Source: Lachnospiraceae bacterium
Lineage (GTDB): Bacteria; Bacillota; Clostridia; Lachnospirales; Lachnospiraceae
Direction of reading: 5' to 3'
Assembly: GCA_014804245.1 (NCBI GenBank)
Contig: JAAVAE010000054.1
Span: 1-62,950, forward strand
Length of the DNA: 62,950 nt
This document shows positions 7,982-16,901 of the stretch, piece after piece (position 1 is the first letter of the stretch; the number at the start of each line of letters is the position of its first letter). Made by a program: the position numbers and the translations under genes. Under the pieces are notes generated by a model. That model worked only from the letters and a program-made list of their open reading frames with translations, had not been told where the DNA came from and ran no database searches.

Positions 7982-8533
7982 CTAATTCTTTTTCGTTTCA
8001 ATAAATTTATCATGCATCTGTTCGAGTAATGAAAAATCAACGGTGCTTTTCAGATATCCAATAGCAGGGCTGTTTTCTTTTTTCTGTTTATAAAGAATTT
8101 TTGCATTCTGGATGATTTTGTTTTTATTCTTACGGATAAAAAGCATTTCCTTATGTATGAGGGACTTATAGAGTAAGTCAGGTTCATGTTCTATATCATA
8201 CAGGGTTAATTCCGACGCAGGAACAGGAATCATATTGCTCAGTTTTAATGTTCCCTTTAATTCCAATTCCCCAGATGAGGATTGGGAAGTGATGCGGATG
8301 ATGGGAATTATGCTCCTGCGGATTTTTCGTATCCCATTTTCCATTCGGTAATCAGAATTTTTAGGGGAAGAAAGGGGGATGTAATAGTTATATCCATTAA
8401 TGCTGTATACAATGCCCAGATACTTCCTTGTATGATTCCGGTCATTCTCTTTTGCGGAAAAAACATTTTTTTCAACGGTACTGATATACGAAATGTATTC
8501 TTCGGATATTTCATGTAATTTTAATTCGTTCAT
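7982..8533 (-). CDS. toxN: Type III toxin ToxN/AbiQ family endoribonuclease
   Basis: 183 residues, ATG 8533 with AGGAG 7 bases upstream. It follows the ToxN fold in order: YLGIVYSINGYNYYIPLSSPK near residues 40-60, LKLSNMIPVPASEL near 110, YKSLIHKEMLFIRKN near 140 and DFSLLEQMHDKF at the C-terminus. Each has a clear counterpart in the Pectobacterium ToxN sequence. The enzyme is a sequence-specific endoRNase inhibited by a repeat RNA; these systems can cause abortive infection of phage. It is preceded by its own promoter, repeat RNA and terminator. It differs from the first toxin and so was acquired independently. Confidence 0.92.
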   Translation of the reverse strand: MNELKLHEISEEYISYISTVEKNVFSAKENDRNHTRKYLGIVYSINGYNYYIPLSSPKNSDYRMENGIRKIRRSIIPIIRITSQSSSGELELKGTLKLSNMIPVPASELTLYDIEHEPDLLYKSLIHKEMLFIRKNKNKIIQNAKILYKQKKENSPAIGYLKSTVDFSLLEQMHDKFIETKKN

Positions 8534-8550
8534 TAGTATCTCCTGCAAAG

Positions 8551-8575
8551 AAAAGGGCGATCATAGCGATCACCC
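8551..8575 (-). terminator. Attenuating terminator between antitoxin RNA and toxN
   Basis: Minus strand GGGTGATC-GCTAT-GATCGCCC with one G-U pair, followed by TTTT. It stands directly before the toxin ribosome site. Confidence 0.8.
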
Positions 8576-8675
8576 TTCGTTTTTAAAGTTTCCCACTGTC
8601 TGGCAGGGAATCTCCTGATTAATAAAGTTTTCCACTATGTGGCAGGAACTCTCCTGATGATGGTTTCCCATCTCT
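8576..8675 (-). ncRNA. Type III antitoxin RNA, 39-nt tandem repeats
   Basis: Two 39-base units at 8585-8623 and 8624-8662 (plus strand AAAGTTTYCCACT...GGCAGG...CTCCTGAT) and a partial unit at 8662-8678 next to the promoter. Unit length is in the range known for ToxI RNAs (about 34-39 nt). Unrelated in sequence to the 49-nt repeats of the first locus. Confidence 0.85.
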
Positions 8676-8681
8676 GATATT

Positions 8682-8710
8682 ATTATACGTTTCTATGAAA
8701 AATATGTCAA
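8682..8710 (-). promoter_or_regulatory. Consensus sigma-A promoter of toxI/toxN
   Basis: Perfect TTGACA, 17-base spacer and perfect TATAAT on the minus strand, consistent with the need for abundant antitoxin RNA. Confidence 0.88.
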
Positions 8711-8828
8711 TAAAAATGAAAAATCCTGGTAATGAAATTTGGTGACAAAATGTGTCTAAACTTTTATTTATGCTATAATGTAATAGATTGGTAACAGAGA
8801 AAGGAACAGTTGAAATCAGGAGGTGGCT

Positions 8829-9194
8829 ATGAAACTTAAAAAGTTGGATTACGCTTTGACTGCTTGCAAAGTTGCATCAGAAATTGATATTGATTTTAGT
8901 AAAGATTTCTATTTCATTGGAAAAACGGATGAGGAATATTCTTTAGTGTGCATTACCGAGGACACGCCAGCCAATACGCTTGAACGGGATGATGGGTGGA
9001 AGGGTTTACGGATACAGGGGATGTTGGATTTTTCAATGATTGGTGTTCTCTCAAAACTGTCCGGTGTGCTTGCAGAGAATAAAATCGGTATATTTGCCGT
9101 ATCGACTTTCAACACAGATTATATCCTTGTGAAAGAGGAAAACTTTGACAGGGCTTTAAAAATATTATCTTTGGCTGGATATGATATAGTTTGA
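8829..9194 (+). CDS. ACT domain-containing protein (COG3603 type)
   Basis: 121 residues; ATG 8829 follows AGGAGG by 5 bases. The N-terminal half (FYFIGKTDEEYSLVCIT) and the C-terminal half (GVLSKLSGVLAENKIGIFAVSTFNTDYILV) form two ACT-like units typical of small amino-acid-sensing CASTOR-like proteins. Stands before a decayed LysR regulator and a LysE-type exporter fragment, so the ancestral cluster may have sensed and exported an amino acid. Confidence 0.8.
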   Translation: MKLKKLDYALTACKVASEIDIDFSKDFYFIGKTDEEYSLVCITEDTPANTLERDDGWKGLRIQGMLDFSMIGVLSKLSGVLAENKIGIFAVSTFNTDYILVKEENFDRALKILSLAGYDIV

Positions 9195-9271
9195 TGAAGC
9201 TGGCTCTCTTGCAGGCTGCTTGAAAAGAATCGGGATATAAAGAAATTTGAAATGTTTGGGATGGAGGATAT

Positions 9272-9983
9272 ATGACATTACAACAATTAAAATATATGAT
9301 AATCGTTGCGGAAAGAGGATCTATTACAGAAGCGGCAAAAGAACTGTATATTTCCCAGCCGAGTCTTTCTGGTGCTGTCAAAGAAGTGGAGAAGGAATCT
9401 GGAATAACAATTTTTAATCGATGTCGGGCAGGTGTAGCGCTGACAAAGGAGGGGATGGAGTTTTTAGGATATGCAAGGCAGGTTGTCCAGCAGATGGAAC
9501 TCTTGGAATCAAAATATGTTGACAAAAAGCCTGCAAAACAGAGATTTTGTGTTTCCACCCAACATTATACCTTTACAACAAATGCGTTTGTGGAACTGAT
9601 ACAGCGGTTTGGTCAGCAAAGATCATCCGCTTGCAAAATGCACATCTGTCAGGCTGGATGATCTGAAGCCATATCCACGGCTTAGTTTTGTGCAGGGAAC
9701 TTATGAATCGTCCAATTTTTCTGAGGAACTTTTCAGCAACGAGCCTGCTGAAAGAAGTATCAAAGTCAGTGACCGTGCGGCTATCGTAAATTTGATGATC
9801 GGACTAAATGGGTATACGATTTCAAGTGGTATTTTCCCTAAATATCTGCAAGGGGATTCTATTGTCTCTATTCCTTTGAAAGAAGATGAGGTGATGCATA
9901 TTGGATACATACTGAATAAGGATAAAGAGTTATCAGAATTAGGGGAGATTTATATTGAAGCTTTGAAACAGTACCAAAAATAA
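9272..9983 (+). pseudogene. LysR-family regulator with internal deletion
   Basis: The first 112 codons encode a LysR winged helix (MTLQQLKYMIIVAERGS, SQPSLSGAVKEVEKE) and the start of the effector domain up to VELIQRFG at about 9608. The next recognisable segment, VSKDHPLAK, normally about 70 residues further on, follows at once in another frame and continues to TAA at 9983 (LNGYTISSGIFPKYL). A deletion of roughly 200 bases with loss of frame therefore removed the core of the effector domain. DNA binding could survive; ligand sensing could not. Confidence 0.8.
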
Positions 9984-10083
9984 GTAAAACATAGGATCAA
10001 CCTATGTAACAGCATAAAAAACAGATATTACCTATCACATGGCGTTCCGTGTTAAGCTATAGAAACGGAAAGGAGGCATAAAA

Positions 10084-11538
10084 ATGCCGGGTTATGTATT
10101 AGGTAATTTTTTTATCTATTCTGTTATCAATGCTTTTACGCCGGGACCGGGAAATATTTTAGCGTTGAATACAGTGACAAACTATGGATATAAAAAAGGG
10201 AGACCGCTTTTTTGGGGAATATTTGCAGGATATTATGTTGTACAGATTATATGCGCAGTTTTCGTATTTGGGGTGAGTACCCTTTTGCCGAATATGCTCG
10301 GTATGATGAAATACATAGGAGCTGCTTATATTTTATGGTTGGCGGTTCATATTGCGTTAAGTAAACCAGCTACAGATGATGTAGAAAAATCGGCATCATT
10401 TATGAAAGGATTTTTATTACAGTTTGTCAATGTAAAAATCTATTTATTTGGAATTACTGCATTGACAGGGTATGTCACAGATTATAGCGCCTCTTTATGG
10501 GTTTTGCTTTTGTTTGAAATTATCATAGCTACGATCGGAACGATGGCAACTCCTACCATGCATACGGAGGAGCAGCAGTATATTCAAAAGGCGTTTGAAA
10601 CAAACTGGATAGCACCGTTAGGACCAAATGTAGATGAATTTGAGGATAAAGTGGCAGCTTATGTGGGAGCATCTTCCTGCGCTGCACTTTCGTCTGGAAC
10701 AGCGGCGCTGCATCTGTCTGTTGTTTTAGCGGGTGTGAAAGAAAATGATATTGTGTTTGTTCCATCCTTGACCTTTGCGGCAAGTGTCAATCCGGTCAGA
10801 TATGAGAAGGCAATCCCCGTTTTTATCGATTCTGAGCGTGATACATGGAATATGGATGCCGCAGCATTAAGGAAAGCATTTGAAAAATATCCGCATCCGG
10901 CGGCTGTCATGGCTGTGCATTTATACGGCACATCGGCTAATATGGACGAAATATGCGCTATCTGCAGGGAACATAATGTTCCCTTAATTGAAGATGCGGC
11001 TGAATCGTTAGGTACAACATATAAAGGGAAAATGACAGGTACTTTTGGAGATTATGGAATTTACTCATTTAATGGAAATAAAATTATTACGACTTCGGGC
11101 GGAGGCATCCTTGTTGCAAAACAGGAAAAAGATGTGGATAAAGCCCGATTTTTATCAAAACAGACCCGCGACCCTGCCAGACATTATCAGCATTCTACAA
11201 TTGGTTACAATTACAGGATGTCAAATATTGTTGCCGGAATAGGGTGTGGGCAGATGCAACATCTTGATGAGCACATAGAAAGAAAACATAAGATTTATAA
11301 GATGTATAAAGAAGCCTTCTCTGATATAAAGGAAATAGAAATGAACCCGCTTAACAAGGAAGGGATTGATAATAATTGGCTTTCCTGCATGACGATTTCA
11401 CCGGACAGTGATGTGACGCCAACGCAGGTTATGGATGCCTTAGAAGCTGAAAATATTGAAACCAGACCAATATGGAAACCGATGCATTTGCAGCTTGCTG
11501 CGCAGATCTTCATGGATTTTCGCATAGGAGGTATTTAA
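10084..11538 (+). CDS. Chimera: LysE exporter N-terminus fused to DegT/DnrJ aminotransferase
   Basis: Residues 1 to about 153 are a LysE/RhtB translocator (INAFTPGPGNILALN motif, then three or four helices) lacking its last helices. From about residue 155 (ATPTMHTEEQQYI, NWIAPLGPNVDEFE) the protein is a DegT/DnrJ/EryC1/StrS PLP-dependent sugar aminotransferase, whose true start is missing. The PLP lysine region is present as FNGNKIITTSGGG. The C-terminus ends early (IFMDFRIGGI); a second frame continues as KRCECFFLPDTGEK, matching the usual family tail, so a frameshift lies near 11,530. One deletion and one frameshift explain the structure; activity is unlikely. Confidence 0.8.
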   Translation: MPGYVLGNFFIYSVINAFTPGPGNILALNTVTNYGYKKGRPLFWGIFAGYYVVQIICAVFVFGVSTLLPNMLGMMKYIGAAYILWLAVHIALSKPATDDVEKSASFMKGFLLQFVNVKIYLFGITALTGYVTDYSASLWVLLLFEIIIATIGTMATPTMHTEEQQYIQKAFETNWIAPLGPNVDEFEDKVAAYVGASSCAALSSGTAALHLSVVLAGVKENDIVFVPSLTFAASVNPVRYEKAIPVFIDSERDTWNMDAAALRKAFEKYPHPAAVMAVHLYGTSANMDEICAICREHNVPLIEDAAESLGTTYKGKMTGTFGDYGIYSFNGNKIITTSGGGILVAKQEKDVDKARFLSKQTRDPARHYQHSTIGYNYRMSNIVAGIGCGQMQHLDEHIERKHKIYKMYKEAFSDIKEIEMNPLNKEGIDNNWLSCMTISPDSDVTPTQVMDALEAENIETRPIWKPMHLQLAAQIFMDFRIGGI

Positions 11539-11783
11539 AACGCTGTGAATGTTTTTTCCTACCGGACACAGGGGAGAAGGCATAGGGTGGACCCCAATTA
11601 ATTTGACGAGAAAATCCGGTTCTAACGCATTACAAATCCGGTACAATGTAATCTCATTCAAAGGGCAGGGTGAGATTCCCGCAGAAATTTAGTTGTCTTT
11701 TCACGTTTAATAAAGTATATAATAGAAGCAAAAACAAATTTGGGGTTCAGAACACTGCCAAGTGATTAACGGAGGATAGTAGG

Positions 11784-12470
11784 ATGAAAAAAATTTTTCT
11801 GGTAGAAGATGATAAAACAATTTCTAAAAATCTGATGCTGCTGCTCCAGTCAGAGGGATTTGCAGTTAGCCTTGCTTCCACGCAGAAAGAAGCAGTCAGT
11901 ATGCTTGCAGAAGACAAATTTGACATGGCATTGGTAGATATTTCTTTGCCTGACGGAAATGGTTTTGCTGTTTGTACAGAAATCAAACAGACACAGAATA
12001 TTCCTGTTATCTTTCTGACAGCATCCGGTGATGAGGCCAGTGTTGTGACAGGGCTGAATATGGGGGCAGATGACTATATTACAAAACCATTCCGCCCGCG
12101 GGAACTGATTGCAAGGATTGGAGCCGCTTTACGGAAAACAGGCTGTTCGCCCGCTGTTTTTGATATAAACGGGCTTTCTGTTGATGCTGCCAGTGGTATT
12201 GTGAAAAAAAATGGCAAAGAGGTATTTCTTTCTGCGTTGGAATATCGTTTACTGCTGGTATTTATCAATAATCCCCAAAATATTCTTACTCGGGAACTGC
12301 TGTTAGATGAACTGTGGGATGCAGCAGGGGAATTTGTCAATAATAATACACTGACAGTCTATATTAAACGGCTGCGGGAAAAGATTGAGGATAATCCAGC
12401 GGAGCCAAAGATCATCCTGACAGTTCACGGAACGGGATACCGGCTGGGAGGCAGTTATGTTTCGGAATAA
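11784..12470 (+). CDS. OmpR-family response regulator
   Basis: 228 residues. Receiver domain with acidic pocket VEDD (8-10), phospho-acceptor Asp52 in ALVDISLPDG, Thr in FLTAS and Lys in ITKPFRP; then a winged-helix DNA-binding domain ending GTGYRLGGSYV. GGAGG precedes ATG. It overlaps the kinase gene by 14 bases. By context (kinase, ATPase, large permease downstream) it should control the adjacent transporter in response to cell-envelope stress or antimicrobial peptides. Confidence 0.93.
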   Translation: MKKIFLVEDDKTISKNLMLLLQSEGFAVSLASTQKEAVSMLAEDKFDMALVDISLPDGNGFAVCTEIKQTQNIPVIFLTASGDEASVVTGLNMGADDYITKPFRPRELIARIGAALRKTGCSPAVFDINGLSVDAASGIVKKNGKEVFLSALEYRLLLVFINNPQNILTRELLLDELWDAAGEFVNNNTLTVYIKRLREKIEDNPAEPKIILTVHGTGYRLGGSYVSE

Positions 12471-13446
12471 AGAGATCAGGCAGGCAGCCATATTATTTCT
12501 TATCATAACATTTATCTTTACAGTAGTGGGAATTATGCTCTGTCCGACGGCGGGAATACTGGAGTTTGTTTTGGCTGCAATATTAGGAACCGTATTTTAT
12601 ATATTCACAAAGAAACGCTATCAGAGTATTGCGCAGCTTTCAGAGCAGATTGACAAGGTGCTGCATAATACTGAACACTTATATATCAACGAAGAGGATG
12701 AGGGTGAACTAGCTATATTACGGAGCGAGATTGTTAAAATGACTTTGCGTATCCGAGAGCAAAATGATGCATTAAAAAACGAGAAAAAGCATCTTGCAGA
12801 TTCCCTTGCCGATATTTCCCATCAGCTCCGGACTCCGCTTACATCAGTGAATATTATCCTGTCACTGTTAGAAAAGAACACGGATAAAAAGGAACAGAAG
12901 GAAATGATAAGGGAAGCAGGGGAATTGTTTGGGCAGATGGATTTTTTGCTTACATCCCTGTTAAAGTTTTCCCGTCTGGATGCAGGTATTGTGGTTTTCA
13001 AAAAGGAGCAGATAGATATAAGCAATTTAGTATCGGTTTCGCTCCGTCCTTTCTTAATTTCAATGGAACTTCATAATATTCAGATACAAACTGACATACC
13101 GGAGAAAGCAAAAATTTCAGGTGATTTCAGGTGGCTGTCAGAAGCATTCCAAAATATTATTAAAAACAGTATAGAGAGTGTGGGGGATAACGGAAAAATT
13201 GAAATTGCGTGCGAGGACAATCTGATATTTACAGAAATAACATTCCATGATGATGGAACTGGATTTGAGAAAGAAGAGTTACCGCATTTATTTGAGCGTT
13301 TCTATCGCGGAAAGGAGGCAGGTGCTACGGGGTATGGAATTGGGCTTGCTCTTTGCAGAACCATTATTATGCAGCAGGGCGGAACCATTACTGCCAAAAA
13401 TCATCCTCAGGGAGGAGCCGTATTTTATATCCGTTTTTTAAAGTGA
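12457..13446 (+). CDS. Sensor histidine kinase, short-loop type
   Basis: 329 residues. Two membrane helices at about 11-29 and 33-50 are separated by only a few residues, so there is almost no extracellular sensor: this is the intramembrane-sensing (BceS-like) arrangement. Then come a HAMP-like coil, H-box DISHQLRTPLTS (His122), N-box NIIKNSIES, and G-boxes DDGTGFEKEEL and GYGIGLALC. Partner of the response regulator just upstream; such kinases usually sense through the neighbouring ABC transporter. Confidence 0.92.
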   Translation: MFRNKEIRQAAILFLIITFIFTVVGIMLCPTAGILEFVLAAILGTVFYIFTKKRYQSIAQLSEQIDKVLHNTEHLYINEEDEGELAILRSEIVKMTLRIREQNDALKNEKKHLADSLADISHQLRTPLTSVNIILSLLEKNTDKKEQKEMIREAGELFGQMDFLLTSLLKFSRLDAGIVVFKKEQIDISNLVSVSLRPFLISMELHNIQIQTDIPEKAKISGDFRWLSEAFQNIIKNSIESVGDNGKIEIACEDNLIFTEITFHDDGTGFEKEELPHLFERFYRGKEAGATGYGIGLALCRTIIMQQGGTITAKNHPQGGAVFYIRFLK

Positions 13447-13491
13447 CAGATCTCTCACAGAAATGTGACGGATCAGTCACCAAAAAGTCAC
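13442..13491 (+). promoter_or_regulatory. Phased TCAC repeats, probable response-regulator sites
   Basis: TCAC occurs at 13455, 13477 and 13488 (22 and 11 bases apart, that is on one DNA face), with an inverted GTGAC at 13465 forming TCACAGAAATGTGA. They lie just upstream of a -10-like TATGAT near 13513 without a good -35, as expected for an activator-dependent promoter of the transporter. Confidence 0.5.
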
Positions 13492-13550
13492 AGAAAAGTA
13501 AGTTCAAAGTCCTATGATATGGGTATAGCAAGTTAAAGGAGGCTCATAAA

Positions 13551-14240
13551 ATGGAATTTTTGAAAATTGAAAATTTGTCTAAAGTCTATGGTAAGGATGA
13601 AAATATGGTTACAGCATTAGACAATGTTTCTCTGACCATCGAGAAGGGAGATTTTACTGCTATCATAGGCACTTCTGGTTCCGGAAAATCTACACTGCTT
13701 CATGCGATTGCAGGCGTGGACGTTCCGACAAGCGGGAAGATTTACCTGGACGGACAGGACGTATATGCTCAAAACAGTGAAAAACTCGCCGTATTCCGCA
13801 GGCGGCAGGTGGGTCTGATTTATCAGTTCCACAATCTTATTCCTACGCTTAATGTGATAGAAAATATTACTCTGCCCATTCTCATGGATAAAAGGAAAGT
13901 CAACAAAGAGCGGCTGGATGATCTGCTGGAGCTGTTGGGGCTGCAGGAAAGAAAAACACATCTGCCCAACCAGCTTTCAGGCGGGCAGCAGCAGCGTGTT
14001 GCTATTGGACGTGCCTTAATGAATGCACCGGCAGTGATGTTGGCAGATGAACCTACAGGAAGTCTGGACAGCCGTAATGGACAGGAAATAATTCGTCTCC
14101 TGAAAGAAAGTCATCGTAAATATCACCAATCACTGATTATTGTCACGCATGATGAAAACATTGCCTTGCAGGCAGATCGCATTATCAGTATTGCAGATGG
14201 AAAAGTGGTAAGGGATGAAAGGCAGGTGGCGCAGTCATGA
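13551..14240 (+). CDS. ABC transporter ATPase (MacB/BceA-like)
   Basis: 229 residues with Walker [10 protein letters not shown] (40-48), signature LSGGQQQRV, Walker [13 protein letters not shown] and the switch His in VTHDE. The AGGAGG site is well placed. It overlaps the permease gene by four bases (ATGA). Belongs to the Lol/MacB/BceA subfamily, whose members pair with FtsX-type permeases in peptide resistance or lipoprotein export. Confidence 0.94.
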   Translation: MEFLKIENLSKVYGKDENMVTALDNVSLTIEKGDFTAIIGTSGSGKSTLLHAIAGVDVPTSGKIYLDGQDVYAQNSEKLAVFRRRQVGLIYQFHNLIPTLNVIENITLPILMDKRKVNKERLDDLLELLGLQERKTHLPNQLSGGQQQRVAIGRALMNAPAVMLADEPTGSLDSRNGQEIIRLLKESHRKYHQSLIIVTHDENIALQADRIISIADGKVVRDERQVAQS

Positions 14241-16768
14241 ATATATTTCACAAGGTTGCTCTGCAGGGGCTGAAAAAAAACCGCACCCGTACATTTGTGA
14301 CGGTAATCGGTGTGGCATTGTCGGCTACATTATTTACCACAGTTGCTACTTTTGGGACATCGCTTTTGCAATATCTGATCAACGGTTCGATAGCCAGATG
14401 TGGCAACTGGTACATTGATTTTGCGGATGTGGATTCAAGCTTTGTGCAGGAACGGATAAGCGATTCTCAGGTTACGGATACAGTGGTTTTTGAAAATATT
14501 GGTTATGCCTTGTTAAACGGGGCAAAAAGTGTTGAAAAACCTTATCTGTTTATTGCAGGTTTCACAGATGAGGCATTTGAGCAATTACCGGTTACACTTA
14601 TTTCCGGCAGACTTCCCCAAAATGATACGGAAGTCATAATTCCGAATCATGTTTCCATTAAAGCAGATGTACGGATTCCGGTAGGAGAGACGCTAAGGCT
14701 GTCAGTCGGCAGCCGCGCGGCAGATGGGAACATACTGACGCAGCATGATCCATACAACCCAGGTGAAATGTTGGATATTGTGGGAGAGAAAACCTATACT
14801 GTCGTAGGAACTTATGAAAGAGCCGGATTTGAAGAACATGATTCACCGGGCTATACGGTAATTACGAGAACAAATTTTTCCAATACGACAGGACGGTACA
14901 GCCTGTTTATTACACTGGATGGTCCGCAAAAAGTGAATGCATATGCGGATCGTTTTGCAGATTCGGTTCCTTTCGTTTTGAATGAAGACGTACTGCGTTT
15001 TTATGGCGTGTCGGAAAATACCCTGTTTAATGTCATTATGTTTGCAGTCGGGGGAATATTAACCGCAATTATTATGATCGGTTCAGTCTTCCTGATTTAT
15101 AATTCGTTCAATATTTCGCTGAATGAACGTGTTCACCAGTTTGGTATTCTTATGTCGGTAGGGGCAACTGCCAGACAGCTAAAAAGTTCTGTTTTGTTTG
15201 AAGGGCTTTGTATTGGCGTGCTTGGCATCCCGTTTGGTGTGGCAGCCGGCATTGGAAGCGTTGCTTTGGTGCTGCCGATTGTCGAAAAAAATTTTGCTAC
15301 CATTTCCGCCAGTAATGTACCGCTAGGTCTGTCTGTGTCTGTTCCAGCACTGGCAGCAGCCATAGCAGTCAGCATGATTACTATTTTAATTTCAGCGTAT
15401 ATTCCAGCGAGAAAAGCTGCTGCTGTCCCTGTCATGGATTGCATTCGCCAGACTGGTGAGATTAAGACCCAGGCAAAGGATGTCAAAACCTCCGGATTTG
15501 TCGGATGTGTTTATGGACTGGAGGGAATGCTGGCTCTAAAAAATTTCCGGAGGAACAAACGCCGTTACCGCAGTGTGATACTGTCCCTGACATTAAGCGT
15601 TGTGTTGTTTGTAACAGGCAATGCCTTTGGCAGTACCCTGAAAGGAATTGCAAAAGAACTGACTGTGGAAGCTGATGGTGATATTTCTCTTTATGCGCAG
15701 GAAATGTCCGGAGACGAATTGCTTACTTTGTACGACAGATTGAGAAACGTTGATGGGGTCAGCAAAGGCACATGGCAGGCAAATGTGCTTTATTCAGGCA
15801 CGGTGAGCGGGCTTTCTGATGATTTTGTAAGCGGATATCTTCAGAACGTTGATGGAGACAATGCGGGGGAAGTATTGGAAATACCAATATATGCCCAGTT
15901 TATTGAGGATACCGTTTATTATGATTTTATAGAAAGTCTGGAGGTTGATGAAAGAGAATATAGTGGACAGGATGCGAAAGTGCTTGCTCTTATTATTGAT
16001 ACATTAGAACATAAAACTTTCTTTATGGGGAAGGAGATGGAGGTTGCCATTTATTCTCCCACAGAAGAGCAGACAAAAACAGTCTGTACAACCGTGGTGG
16101 ATAATTACCCTTTAGATATGCTCCCGTTTGATTCCACACCGCAGTATTTATTTATGATGGTCATTCCGTGGTCAATGCATGCCGGTTTTGACGGATTAGG
16201 GGAAGCTTCAAAATCGGGGCTGACTTTTTGGACGGATACCCCCACGCAGACAATGGCGCGGATTCAGTCTGAGATTTTAGATTCAGGGCTTACCTGTGAT
16301 TATACACTTATCAACCTGTCTTCCGCATTTGAACTGTTACGTAGTTTAACTTTTGTTGTGGATGTGTTTACCTATGCATTTGTTGCTATGATTTCATTGA
16401 TTGCGGTTGCAAATGTATTCAATACAATTTCAACAAATATCCGGATCAGACGGCGGGAACTTGCCATGCTGCGCTCAATTGGAATGTCGGAGCGTGGGTT
16501 CAATCGGATGATGAATTTTGAGTGTTTCTTCTATGGGCTGCGTACATTTCTGTTCGGAGTACCTGTCGCAGGTATTCTTTCCTGGTTGATTTACAAAGGA
16601 ATGGCAGCCAGTGAACAGCTTGAGGGATTTGCGTATCATTTCCCGTGGAAAAGCATGACGGTCAGTATACTTGGCGTATTTTGCATCGTTTTTATTACGA
16701 TGTTGTATGCTACCAGTAAGGTCAGGAAGGAAAATATTATTGATGCACTTAGGGATGATATGGCTTAA
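14237..16768 (+). CDS. Large FtsX-family ABC permease
   Basis: 843 residues. An N-terminal helix near 18-40 is followed by a large extracytoplasmic domain (about 45-255), a three-helix FtsX unit (about 260-400, with GILMSVGATARQLKSSV), a second single helix near 445, a second outside domain and a final FtsX unit (about 700-840, with LAMLRSIGMSERGFNRM). This two-FtsX layout is that of large MacB/YxdM-like exporters of Firmicutes. Last gene of the two-component/transporter operon; likely substrate an antimicrobial peptide or lipid-linked compound. Confidence 0.9.
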   Translation: MNIFHKVALQGLKKNRTRTFVTVIGVALSATLFTTVATFGTSLLQYLINGSIARCGNWYIDFADVDSSFVQERISDSQVTDTVVFENIGYALLNGAKSVEKPYLFIAGFTDEAFEQLPVTLISGRLPQNDTEVIIPNHVSIKADVRIPVGETLRLSVGSRAADGNILTQHDPYNPGEMLDIVGEKTYTVVGTYERAGFEEHDSPGYTVITRTNFSNTTGRYSLFITLDGPQKVNAYADRFADSVPFVLNEDVLRFYGVSENTLFNVIMFAVGGILTAIIMIGSVFLIYNSFNISLNERVHQFGILMSVGATARQLKSSVLFEGLCIGVLGIPFGVAAGIGSVALVLPIVEKNFATISASNVPLGLSVSVPALAAAIAVSMITILISAYIPARKAAAVPVMDCIRQTGEIKTQAKDVKTSGFVGCVYGLEGMLALKNFRRNKRRYRSVILSLTLSVVLFVTGNAFGSTLKGIAKELTVEADGDISLYAQEMSGDELLTLYDRLRNVDGVSKGTWQANVLYSGTVSGLSDDFVSGYLQNVDGDNAGEVLEIPIYAQFIEDTVYYDFIESLEVDEREYSGQDAKVLALIIDTLEHKTFFMGKEMEVAIYSPTEEQTKTVCTTVVDNYPLDMLPFDSTPQYLFMMVIPWSMHAGFDGLGEASKSGLTFWTDTPTQTMARIQSEILDSGLTCDYTLINLSSAFELLRSLTFVVDVFTYAFVAMISLIAVANVFNTISTNIRIRRRELAMLRSIGMSERGFNRMMNFECFFYGLRTFLFGVPVAGILSWLIYKGMAASEQLEGFAYHFPWKSMTVSILGVFCIVFITMLYATSKVRKENIIDALRDDMA

Positions 16769-16790
16769 AAATAACATTGTTATTTGGAAC

Positions 16791-16892
16791 TTACAGAAAC
16801 CATCCAGTAAATAATAAAAATCCCCACCATGAAGGGTGGGGATAAATGTTCGCACCGAGTAATTTATATCCCGCACCCATCGGTAAGCGGCA
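16791..16892 (-). pseudogene. Wrecked third type III toxin-antitoxin locus
   Basis: TTGGAACTTACAG followed by CCATCCAGTAAAT at 16793-16812 matches the middle of the first toxin gene (around 6313-6341). It is joined directly to a copy of its terminator hairpin (CCCCACC...GGTGGGG, 16822-16841) and one antitoxin repeat (AATTTATATCCCGCACC ... CGGTAAGCGGC, to about 16892). The toxin start, most of the gene and the promoter are gone. It abuts the 3' end of the L,D-transpeptidase gene. Confidence 0.75.
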
Positions 16893-16901
16893 GCAACTTG
16901 C

